From the NCBI GenBank assembly GCA_002794735.1, contig NBAZ01000001.1:1674001-1738000 (forward strand): 64,000 nt of DNA, in the 5' to 3' direction. A program made the position numbers and the translations under genes. This document shows positions 47,032-64,000 of this stretch, one piece after another (the stretch's first letter is position 1; each line of letters begins with the position of its first letter). The DNA comes from Pyrrhoderma lamaoense (lineage: Eukaryota > Basidiomycota > Agaricomycetes > Hymenochaetales > Hymenochaetaceae). The notes under the pieces were generated by a model that was not told where the DNA came from, made no database searches, and saw only the letters and a program-made list of their open reading frames with translations.

Positions 47032-49270
47032 ATGTACAGGACAGTTGCGTTGCGTTTACGCCCTGCGTCATCCCTTTCCGTATGTTCTCATCTCGTTTTC
47101 TCTGGCACATGATATAATCTCATATCCCCCGTTTTTCCATCTTTCCCCTTTCTCTTCTCTCCTTTGCTCTCTCGTATTAGCTCAAACACGCCGCTTCTCT
47201 CTCCCATCCTCACGCAAGATTATTCTCAACTTCGTTACGCGCCATGGTACGTGATATACGCGACTTTTCCGCACATTGCATGACCAGTGATGTCATCTAA
47301 TCCCAAAATTATCTTTCTCCCATTCACCTCATTTCTGGGTGGATAGACTCAATACCGAGCTGAACGGGACACCTTCGGTGAACTCCAAGTACCGGCAGAC
47401 CGTTACTGGGGTGCTCAAACGCAACGATCTCTCCAAAACTTTGACATTGGTGGTCCGACTGAACGTCTCCCTCCCCCTCTCATCAAGGCTTTCGGTATCC
47501 TCAAGAAGGCAGCTTCTATCGTCAACACTTCCTACGGCCTTGACCCAAAAATCGGTGAGGCTATCCAAAAAGCAGCAGATGACGTGCGTCTCTTTACTTT
47601 CCATGGTCCATCTCCGAATGATAGTGGTGTTCAATTCACATTTCCATTCACAGGTCATCTCAGGAAAACTCATCGACCACTTCCCCCTCGTCGTCTTCCA
47701 AACCGGTTCCGGAACTCAAAGCAACATGAACACGAACGAGGTCATCTCTAACCGTGCTATCGAACTCCTCGGGGCGAGCTCGGTTCAAAGAAGCCTGTTC
47801 ATCCGAATGACCACGTGAACATGAGCCAGAGTTCGAATGACACATTCCCGACGGCGATGCATGTGGCGGCTGTGATGGAAATCAATGGGTCGCTTTTACC
47901 GGCCTTGACGGAGTTGAGGGATGCGTTGGACAAGAAGGCTAAATTGTTTGATGGGATTATTAAGATTGGAAGGACGCATTTGCAGGACGCCACTCCTTTA
48001 ACTCTCGGTCAAGAGTTTAGTGGATATGTCCAGCAGTTGACAAATGGAATCGCTCGTATTCAGGATACCCTTCCACGTCTAAGCTTACTTGCCCAGGGAG
48101 GAACGGCTGTTGGTACCGTAAGTTATATATGCATTACATCACAATTCACCATGCCGTACGAATGACTCGGTATTACATCTTAGGGTTTAAACACAAAGAA
48201 AGGATTCGACGTCAAGGTTGCAGCTGAGATCTCGAAGCTCACCGGGTATGAATTCAAGACAGCTCCGAACAAGGTTTGATATCTTTAAGCTATTTATTGT
48301 ACATATATTTGTTCATTATTTCTGATAAATTTTCTTTTATCTTTCTCGTTCTTTAGTTCGAAGCACTCGCATCTCACGATGCTCTCGTTGAGGCACATGG
48401 AGCTTTGAATGTTGTAGCATGTTCTCTTATGAAGATCGCGAACGACATTCGGTTCCTTGGATCTGGTCCACGCTGTGGGCTGGGAGAGTTGAGCTTACCG
48501 GAGAATGAGCCTGGTAGCAGTATCATGCCTGGTAAGGTTAACCCGACGCAGTGTGAGGCATTGACCATGGTGGCCGCGCAAGTTATGGGTAACCAGACGA
48601 CGGTATCGGTTGCTGGATCGAACGGACACTTTGAGGTGAGCTTTTACTTATCTATTTTTTAAACGAGAACCTTTCTCGTTTTTTTATGGCGAAAAGGAAG
48701 CTGATTCTGAGGCATGTGATTGTGTACCTTTTTTATTTACTATGTGTGCGGGGGATGGTCGTAGTTGAACGTGTTCAAACCGGTTATCATCAAGAATGTA
48801 TTGCAGAGCATTAGGTTACTTGCTGATGGTGAGTCTTTTGTAGAAACGGGTTTTTGTTGTTTGTTTTTCGTTGAGATAGCTAACTATTCGAATGACGATA
48901 CTTAGGATGCCGATCGTTCACAAAGAATTGTGTGGTTGGCATTGAAGCCAACGAGAAGCGAATTAACCAACTATTAAACGAGTCACTGATGCTTGCAACT
49001 ATATTGAACAGCCATCTTGGATATGACAGTAAGTGTAGTCCATTAGGCTCGAATGCTCATTGCTGATTGACATTTGTGTGACAAATGAAATTGACGATAT
49101 TTAATAAAAATGGAAATAAAATTAAAATAGATGTAGCTAAATGTGCCAAGAAGGCGCACAAGGAAGGGACGACGTTGAAAGAGGCGACGGTATCGCTTGG
49201 ATTCTTGACTCCGGAAGAGTTTGATGCGAAAGTGAGGCCAGAGCTGATGTTGCACCCTGACGAGGTGTAA
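47032..49270 (+). CDS. FUM1: Fumarate hydratase (class II) with a spliced mitochondrial presequence
   Basis: Interconverts fumarate and malate in the mitochondrial TCA cycle; cytosolic forms also exist in eukaryotes. Exon 1 (47032-47079) encodes [16 protein letters not shown]. Exon 2 (47181-47246) encodes [20 protein letters not shown] followed by AM, and exon 3 (from 47347) starts [20 protein letters not shown]. The first 38 residues form a basic, Ser/Arg-rich matrix signal, and the in-frame Met at residue 38 sits exactly at the mature enzyme start. Conserved blocks: [50 protein letters not shown] and the class II signature [17 protein letters not shown] one-base gap in a GGGG run near 47772 breaks the frame. 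Expected length is about 500 aa. Confidence 0.92.
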
Positions 49271-51885
49271 TGACCAAAATAGGCAAGAGAGGAGAAAGAG
49301 GAAAGTGGGCTTCTCCGGGTTGTGACTTGTCGAATGGAGTCTGGGGTTGTTTATTACAAAGGGTGCATGGATCATTTAGAGTAATATTTAGTACCTCGCG
49401 TCTCACATCACTACGCAATGACAACTTGCAAAGTATATACAAAAATACAAAAAAGTAAGAAACGAAAGAAAGAAAATAAAAAATAAAAAGAGTATAGTAA
49501 AGCAGAAAAAGGAAGTGGCTGGTGGTGGGCGGAGAAGGTGAAAGTGGTAGTAAATTGTGTGTTGTTTTGAGATGGTAAGAGATGATAGAGAAGGGATATC
49601 ACCATATTCATAATCATTTCCTATCATTTTTCTCCTTTGCTCTCTATTCCTCTTCTCCTCTTCCCTCCCCTTTCTTTCCGCTTACACCACTCAACATCAT
49701 CAACATCCAACATCATCCTCCCGTCCTCTTCCCCTTTCCTGCTCGGAAGAGATCACACATACTCACTTTTGAACGGCGATCAGAAATTTCCCTTTATCAC
49801 CGAGTAAGGCAGAACATCAGAAGAGGAAAGCACAGAAGGGAGTTTCAAGTTGTGAGTTGTCATTGAGTTACGAGGGGAAGGACGTGTGAGAGGGCTCAGG
49901 ATCTAACAGCGTTAGCTAACTCAACTCTCCTTATCTTTTCTTTTCTCGTCTTTTCTTTCACTTGTTCTTGATTATTGTTTCTCCCTTCCTAACGACGACG
50001 ACGACGATAACAACGGACGAACGAACGAACGATACGACGAACGAACAACAAAAAATAATAGTCAACGCCCGCTTTATTTCCAGAGGAAGGGTGATATCCA
50101 TTAGTGGTTTTATAGTCTTAAAGATTGGAGTCGACAAGGGTTGGACCACCGATCTACGGGAGTAGGGATTTACAGGTAGGGGGATTATAAGCTTCCTTCA
50201 GGGTTAGAAGTAAGTAGAGAACGAAAAGCCCGAAGTACCGACATACCGAAGAGATCATTCGAAAAACGAGGATTTGGCCACACACACAGACACACAACAC
50301 TCTTCAGATTAATCATATCATATACGCATAGGAACATAAAAAAGAAAGAAAAGAAAAAACTCAGTGATTCAACGCATTTAATACCCAGCCGGGAGGAAGT
50401 TAATTAGGAGAATTTTGGAGAGCCCGTTGTTCACTCACGATACGCCCTGATACGAAATAACTTTTTCTTACTTTGTTCGAGTTGTTTTTACAGCGTCATC
50501 ATTTTAAGATCAACAGACCCAAAATCCAATTCATTCTCTTCGTTCTCGATTTGCATCATTTTTTCCCTTTTTTTCCCTTTCTCCGTCTTCTTATATAGTA
50601 GTACAACTCGTTATACGTACGCCATCCCCCCCCCCCCCTCTCTCTCCCTACCTTACTTCGATCTTTCCCCTCCAATTCGTTATTGAAAAGAAAGAAATCA
50701 ATCGTCCTCCCCATCCTACGTCAACGTACTTACTCTTCTCACACACACAAAAATACAAAATACAGAATCGCAACAACGCAACAACGCACACGCATAACGC
50801 AACGCAACGCAAACTGCATTCGCAACTTCTTTTTACTTCATTTTCCAAATCATACAAATATACACTTACATACACATTTAACACTTCAATAACACACACA
50901 CACACACACATACACGTTTTCCCAAATTCGTCTTCAACTTTAATCGTTGTTGTTGTTGCTGTTGTTGTTATAGTTGTTGTTTCCTTCTACACGCATAACT
51001 ACGTCTTTCCCCCTATCCCTCTTTCTCGATTCCCCTTATTATTCTGTTCTTCCTCTCGTCAAACAACAACTCCGAAGCAGGTGTGGGGAGTAGATACTAT
51101 TGGCCACAAACCGATTAAAAAAACCCGACTAGTCCACCGAGTCCGGTTTCGGAAAAGGGTAACAAGTTTGGTGATCGTAGACCTGATTGACTGACTGACA
51201 GGCGAGGACGGACGGAGTAGGGAAAAAAAGGGAATTTAATAATAAAAAAAGAGACTCAGACTAGAAACGGACGAGGAGTTTAAACGAAATCCGAGATCAT
51301 TTTCAACTGTTTCCTTTCTCTCCTCTTCCCTTCCTTACGAGAGAGAGTAAGAGAGAGAAAGAGAGAACTGAGAACGCGGCGGCGCGCGTACGCGTTGTAA
51401 TCACTTTCTTCTCCCTCTACGCCCCTCCTCTCCCCCTCCTCCCCTCAACTTCTTACTTCTCATCATCTCGGCCGCTTGCCTCCATATTTTTTCTACGCAA
51501 GCGGGGGGATTTCTTGTTTCGTTTTTTTTTCTTCGGTTTTTTAGATCTTTTTCTTCTCTCTTATAGGCTTCGTAGTTTTCTGGGCTGCCTACCTGGGAGG
51601 TAGAAAGAAAAGGAAGAGAATAATCGGAGGGAGTGTTTGAACTGTCGTAATTCGGTCGGGGTGAGTTAATTCTTCTCTCCTTCCCTTGCTTTCCTCCCCC
51701 ATATATTTCGAAGGGATGGTCAAGTTACACTCTTGTCCGCTCACCTTTCTCATCTTTTTCTTCTTACTCTTTCCTTCTTGAACTTCTCAAGTTCACTGTT
51801 TCTAATAACTCTACGGCTGAAGGAGCGGAACAGGTTACTTACAGCTTTTGTCATTTTTTCTTTCTTACATTACAGGTACCTCAAG
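49271..51885. other. Long intergenic region and probable INO80 leader
   Basis: About 2.6 kb without a supported gene. It is rich in simple sequence: GACGAC and GAACGAAC repeats near 49994-50045, a C13 run at about 50626-50638, AACGC-type repeats near 50770-50815, a CA repeat at about 50893-50911 and GTTGTT repeats near 50946-50985. The CT-rich stretch and a TTACAG/G junction at 51875 suggest a leader intron ending 11 nt before the INO80 ATG. An ACGCGT hexamer occurs near 51390. Confidence 0.5.
50626..50638. repeat. C13 homopolymer
   Basis: Run of about 13 C in the INO80 upstream region, seen directly. Its true length is uncertain given the deletion pattern elsewhere. Confidence 0.8.
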
Positions 51886-58956
<7,071 letters not shown>

Positions 58957-61466
58957 GTAGAGAGAGGAGATGATAAATCACTCTTTTTCATGCCTCTCGA
59001 AATTTCTTTCTGTTGCGTTGGTTTTTATCCCGTTGGTTGTGTTAGTTGGGCAAGGATGATTTCATAGGAAAAGGTCCTGTGGAGGGCTTGGAGGTTTTCA
59101 TATTCTCTCTCTCATTTTTCTTAACTATCACGTTAACTTGTGTTGGTTATTTCTTGTATGGTATCCGTATGATATGGTTATGGGACGTTCTACGTTGTTT
59201 GTGTGTTTGTTTTCTTTCTTCTCTTATCTTTTTGGCAACCCATTATCTATTTGCATTCTCTCCTCATATCCTTCTCTCCTCCTTTCCGGTTTCAATGTTC
59301 ATTGTTTATCAATATCTCCCCGCCCTGCCCCTCTCTCATCTTTAATCACCATCTCTATAACCGGTGACTCCTACTTTTTCTTTTCTTATCTATCCTTCTC
59401 TCGTCATGTTTTCGATGCGTCGTATAATGGTTGTTGCAATTCTCTTCCTCTCACTCCTTGTCATATACATATATTATCTAACTCACCCCAGTTTTTTTCT
59501 TTTCTTTCATCCTCTACTTACGCCCCTCTTCACTTTCTTCTTTCTCGTTTCTTTCTCTCTTTTTCCTGAATCTTAAATTCTTACCTCTCACCTCTTGCGT
59601 TTCCTTCTCCCTTTCCTGTGTCCTTGATTCCCTCTTCAATCATCTTGTGTAGACTCGTATATTAATAGACTATTACTGTAATTTGAGCCCTTACCTTTGT
59701 TTGTGCGCTTTTGTAATATCAATTGAAAGAAATGCATTCTATCTCTTTCTCTCTCTCCCTCGCTCGTTTTATTGGACTAACAAACAGGTTTTAAATTGTT
59801 CTGTTGATAATCGTGACTTTCATCATTGCACATTCCTGTGTTTTTAGTAAGCAGTCGAGGTCTCTTATTTCGTGCCACCAAAATCAACATTATAGTCCAG
59901 AAGTCTATGGGGACATCTTGTTTATATACAAGTTCACTAATAATGAACCCCCCTCCAGGTTTACTTACTGAACTAGTTGTAGTTTAAGATATTATCTACT
60001 TACTGATACAAACAACACTGACTATTACCGGATTTCTTCTAAATAAAGTAACAAGCCATAATGATAATGTAATACTGTTGTAAACCAAAGGGAAGAAGGA
60101 AATTTCCTCAAAGATAACATCCAAACTAGAGTTAATGGAAGGTTTCTCAAAGATCAAACATGCGCGTGTTGCATAGGGGGTTCTAAAACCTCCCCGTCTC
60201 TCATTGATCAAAAGGGTACCTGGACCTCTCTAGATCTTGGGGGTGAGGAGGGAAGTGCTTTGCGTGTTCATTGTTACAATAAGGTTAGATGCGCATGAGG
60301 AGGGGCGCGGTAGGGGTTTATCCCTTTCTCCCCTCTTCTCCTCTTTTTTCTTTGTTTCTTCCTACTCTTAACTTGGCTTTTTACCTAAAAACATAAACCT
60401 TTTTGCCTTTGTCTTTGCCTTTTACCTTACTCTCTCTACCCTAACCTTAACACCTTCCGACTGTCGCCGGTCTACGCACACACACAAGCATACGCATACG
60501 AGCTCTGAAGTGGGGTAAAGGATCTCATGCTGCTCAGGGTTACGCATATATCCTACATATAACGACGACGACGACGTGAACATTTTTACACAACTTCATC
60601 ATCTGCGGTTTACGTTTTCACGGGTTCTTCGGCGGTTAGGAGGTTTAGAAAAAAAAAACTGTGTATGTGTGCGTGAGCGCCATAAGCCCCTACGAACTCT
60701 ATACACCTTGCGATCTCGGGAAACTATCTACACCTATTAGTATTACGTCGTATCCAAGGGAGAACGAAGTTTTCTTTTAGGCTTTTAAACCCCATTTCCT
60801 GCGTTTTCTTGCCTATATTTTTTCTTCGTAGAAAAGAAAAGAATTTTGGGTAAACTCCCGGGGAAGGAGATACAAGAGTTTTGTGAGAAAGAAGAGAGGA
60901 ATAACCTCAATTCAAAATAAGTACCTGGGATCAATAAAAAAAACATAAAAGGGGATAAAAATATTTATATACTCTTGATACTGATACGAACAGAACGAAT
61001 ACACACGGGTATAACGGAAGATTAATACGAGCAGTGCTGTTGATACATTTGGGGCTAATTCATATTTGATATATTTGACGAGGGAAGGCTTTCTGGTTGG
61101 GCTTTGTCCAAATCGATCGTTGTTTTGGACACTCTATATCCTTACTAGGAGTGTACACGATTACGGGAAAGTGCTGTGTTGCTGAGCTGCGTTCTGAATT
61201 TGGGTCTTTACGGAAAAGGGTGTATAGAGCTCGAGAAGGGAGGGGAATAGGTGAAAGGGTTGGGAGAAAAAAAGGAAAGAGGTTTTGAATAGGGGTTGCT
61301 TGACTGAAGAAGAAGATAGAAAAGCGAACATTATCAAAGTAGCAGGAGGCTGTGAAGAAAAGGGAACAAAGCAATTTCTACGTGCATCGTATAACTCTAT
61401 CGGTTCTAGTCTAGAACTGGGGTAACGTACGCTTTCTTACGGAAGAAATAGAGGAAATAGATAGGT
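58957..61466. other. Long intergenic region between INO80 and the DHX29-like gene
   Basis: About 2.5 kb without a supported gene. The first 700 bp are T/C-rich (probable INO80 3' UTR). The remainder is AT-rich with an ACGACGACGACG repeat near 60563-60576. ORFs at 59046-59576 and 61060-61374 show only low-complexity composition. Confidence 0.5.
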
Positions 61467-64000
61467 ATGCCTGCGAAGAAGAAGAAGACTCAATTGAAGA
61501 AGATTGAGCGGGGGTACGTACAGTCATGTAATATGCCATTAAATAGTGCATATATACCATGGTATGCAAAGGATTGAATACTGATGTACTCGATACGTAT
61601 ATGGGCATCCAGGTTCGCTACTACTTCGATTCCGAAGAAGGTTACTGTGGTTACACCTACACCAGAAGAGTCTATTGAAAACACGAATGGGAGTGGTGCG
61701 GATGGTACATCTAAAGCTGAATCTGAAGTTGCGGCAGAGAAATCAAAGGTCGAGCAAGACGAGAAGACTGCAGCCTTGCAACGTTTAGTCGAGAAGCATC
61801 AGGACAAAACAGAGAAGGAAATCTTGCGTACGCTTAAGGTGTGATGTAACATAGTTTCACACTGACGATTTATATCTGATGAAATGGTTTGATGTGTAGA
61901 ACATTGAATATGAGAGACGTATGACGAAGAATTATCCGCAGCTAGACCTGGATCAGAATTTTATTAATGAAATCATCGAACTCGTTCTTGATTCGGAGTC
62001 TCAAGGTATTGTGTTCGAGTCTATGTTGCTATATCTGTTCTCACACTTTACTTTAGAGAAGGCACCGTCCTTGATCGCAAATAGTGCTAATGCAAGGGAT
62101 AAACTAGTTGGCCAAATTGGTATCACATACGGCGTTTTGAGGCGTCTTGGATTTTCCGAAGATATCGTCAAAACGTGTCTTACGGAAGCTGCTGGTGTTG
62201 ACCTTGAGCAAGCTTTCGATTGGGTCCGTCCTAATCGTCCGTTTTAATATCACATTTGCTCACGCCCATCTCTTTTTTCTCAATGTAGTTATATTTGCAC
62301 TGTCCTCCAGAGGACCTGGACTTTGAAAAAAGATCTATTGATACTACTAATCAAGGTACACCGACGACGTCCAAAACCCCAGAATCGTCGAGTCACCCTG
62401 GTACTCCGAGGACTGTTGAGACGAATCCACTTCCTAATTCACGCTCGAACGAGAGTGGGAAACAAGGGTCAACTGAGGCTGCTAGTACTCTCACGGATCA
62501 ATCGAAAAGGGACGTGGATGATGCAACTTCAAAGGGGAATAACTCCAGAGATCTAGAAGAAGGCTTATCGGACATTGAAGATGAAGATGATGACGATCCG
62601 AATGCAATATACGTTCGACTGAAGATGAGGATCTCAGATCTGACGAGGTCTCGCCGACGTGACAACTGGACTACAACTGAGGAAGTGCTAAAACGCCTCA
62701 AAGCTAGACTTGAAGAGGTCAAAAAGCACTACTTCTTCACTGAAAGGATTGCGGAAGCTGCACTCAAGGAGAAACGTCGAGAAGCAGATGAAGCAAAATT
62801 ATTGTCCGGTCTTAAAGGAGATGGTGTAGGCATTTCGTCTTCGAAAAAAAATCCACCTGTGAACAAGAAGAAAGCAGAACCTACAGAGACTGATTCACTA
62901 AAAGACGATACTCCGAGACCCGAATCTACTGGTAGCAAGAGCCTTGATGTAAACACCGATGACGATGATACTCCTGGAGGGATGTTTGCTCTGTTGGAAC
63001 CTATGCCAACGTCAGAAATCAGCCCTTCAGGGATCACAATAACTGTACGAGATATGGCTTTCCCGAAGCACTGGGCCGGTCGTACACCAAAATCTTTCTT
63101 GCTAGATTTCGTCACCAAATTGGATCGCTATGCAGCTGTCTTTTATAATGATATCTCTGGGGGGTTGCGAATAAAAAGTGCTTCCGTTCACATAAGATGG
63201 ACTGGAGGAAAGGTCAACGATTGGACGATGACTGGCGTCGCTTGTCATTCTATTGAGCAAGCGGAGCATTATATTGCTACAGTCGCGTTGCATGATCTCA
63301 CTTACCCTATTGAGGAGGGTTTCCGTAACGCAAATGGGAATTCTAAGGGATCTCAGACGTCTTTCAGGCTTCTTCCCCCGGCATTTCGTGACCTATGGAA
63401 TGAGTTGGAGGTCAAAAGAAAAGAAGATAATGACAGCGTCAATAGAGATATTTGGGATAATCTTAGCTCGGTTCTTGAACAGAAGTTGACAATAGATGAG
63501 AAAGTAAGGACTTATATGAGGGTATTCCCTATTCGTTTCAGAGCTGAGTTAACATTGTAAATTCTGCACTAGTCTGAGGACAAAGTTACTAGAGAGGTTA
63601 CACGGAAAGAAAGTGCACACTTGCCAGGCAGGACTGTACCTGAATATACACGAGAACAAATAAGGGCTAGTTTCTATGCCCGTCAATGTACTTACACATA
63701 TCAAAATATGCTAGTGTGTACGTTACGTATTTCTAATGATACGATATTAACATATATAACAGATGCAAAGAAATATGCTCCCTATTGCAGCATATAGAGA
63801 CACTATTATAGAAATGCTAGAAATGTCCCAAGTAATTGTGCTCAGTGGGGAGACAGGCTGGTGTGTAATCAGGTACTTCAGTAGCCGACTAATTCTAATA
63901 TCAAGAGTAGTGGAAAGTCCACTCAGTTGCCCAGTTTCGTATTGGAAGATCAACTGTCAAGAGGGCAGCACTGTAAAATAGTCGGTGAGCAGACCTTAGG
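61467..64000 (+). CDS. DEAH-box RNA helicase, DHX29/Ylr419w-like (N-terminal part, truncated by the window)
   Basis: A DExH helicase of the DHX29/DHX57 group; DHX29 acts on 40S subunits in translation of structured mRNAs. Exon 1 (61467-61513) encodes MPAKKKKTQLKKIERG and is spliced to FATTSIPKKV at 61613. The N-terminal extension has coiled-coil/charged regions and a UBA-like segment (LGFSEDIVKTCLTEAAGVDL, EQAFDWV). A DDDDTPGGMFALLEPMP block and an RWD-like region follow, as in fungal members. The helicase core starts MLPIAAYRDTIIEMLEMSQV, then VIVLSGETGCGKSTQLPSF: Walker A is completed across a 50-nt intron (63861-63910). The gene runs off the window about 25 residues after the P-loop, so motifs II-VI are not visible. 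Confidence 0.85.

Noticed and set aside
46886..47254. A 122-codon plus-strand ORF upstream of fumarase
   Set aside because: It overlaps the two spliced presequence exons of fumarase in another frame; the spliced reading gives a clear mitochondrial signal that joins the enzyme in frame.

Overview
This window is nuclear DNA of a filamentous basidiomycete fungus, probably Agaricomycetes. Genes are dense, lie on both strands, and are cut by many short (about 50-70 nt) GT-AG introns. Several families point the same way: fungal mS23, Ima1, Sec3 and Sld2, a type II membrane heparinase-like protein, and a Mid2-like Ser/Thr-rich membrane protein. I see no transposon, tRNA, rRNA, CRISPR array or bacterial-type operon. 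I could not place the species.

Layout. 0.8-1.7 kb: R3HCC1-type RNA-binding-like protein (-). 2.6-4.0 kb: ceramide glucosyltransferase (-). 4.4-6.0 kb: 3-ketoacyl-CoA thiolase (-), divergent from a TatD DNase (+, 6.3-7.7). 8.2-10.7 kb: heparinase II/III-like protein (+). 11.6-12.9 kb: Ser/Thr-rich membrane protein (+). 14.8-17.0 kb: membrane-anchored pepsin-like protease (-). 17.7-19.6 kb: inner nuclear membrane protein Ima1 (-), divergent from SNAPC1 (+, 19.8-21.0), which is followed within 63 bp by exocyst Sec3 (+, 21.1-25.4). 25.5-26.4 kb: mitoribosomal mS23 (-). 26.6-28.4 kb: proteasome Rpn5 (-), divergent from replication factor Sld2 (+, 28.6-30.2). 30.7-33.0 kb: F-box/LRR-like protein (+). 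33.5-35.4 kb: disordered PPPY protein (+). 35.7-38.1 kb: FHA-kinase of the Chk2/Cds1 type (+). 38.7-40.5 kb: S-formylglutathione hydrolase (-). 41.5-43.3 kb: lipoyl synthase (-), divergent from Cmc1 (+, 43.7-44.3). 44.9-46.3 kb: Pex11 (-), divergent from fumarase (+, 47.0-49.3). 51.9-59.0 kb: INO80 ATPase (+). 61.5 kb to the window end: DHX29-like DEAH helicase (+, truncated).

The genes form no pathway cluster. Small functional echoes exist: peroxisomal thiolase and Pex11; mitochondrial lipoyl synthase, Cmc1, fumarase and mS23; replication/checkpoint Sld2 and the Chk2-like kinase, both preceded by ACGCGT (MCB-like) boxes.

Four points stand out. (1) The thiolase contains a 58-nt intron with AT-AC ends; no GT-AG alternative preserves the conserved GHPLG-CTGAR motif. 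(2) The Chk2-like kinase has an 8-nt microexon inside the HRDLKPEN catalytic loop. (3) Fumarase has a spliced mitochondrial presequence whose last codon is an in-frame ATG at the start of the mature enzyme, suggesting dual localisation. (4) At least 25 positions in nine conserved genes need one extra base to restore the reading frame, always in the same direction and often in short C or G runs. That pattern looks like uncorrected sequencing deletions. Gene models spanning those points are therefore given as gene extents rather than clean CDSs.
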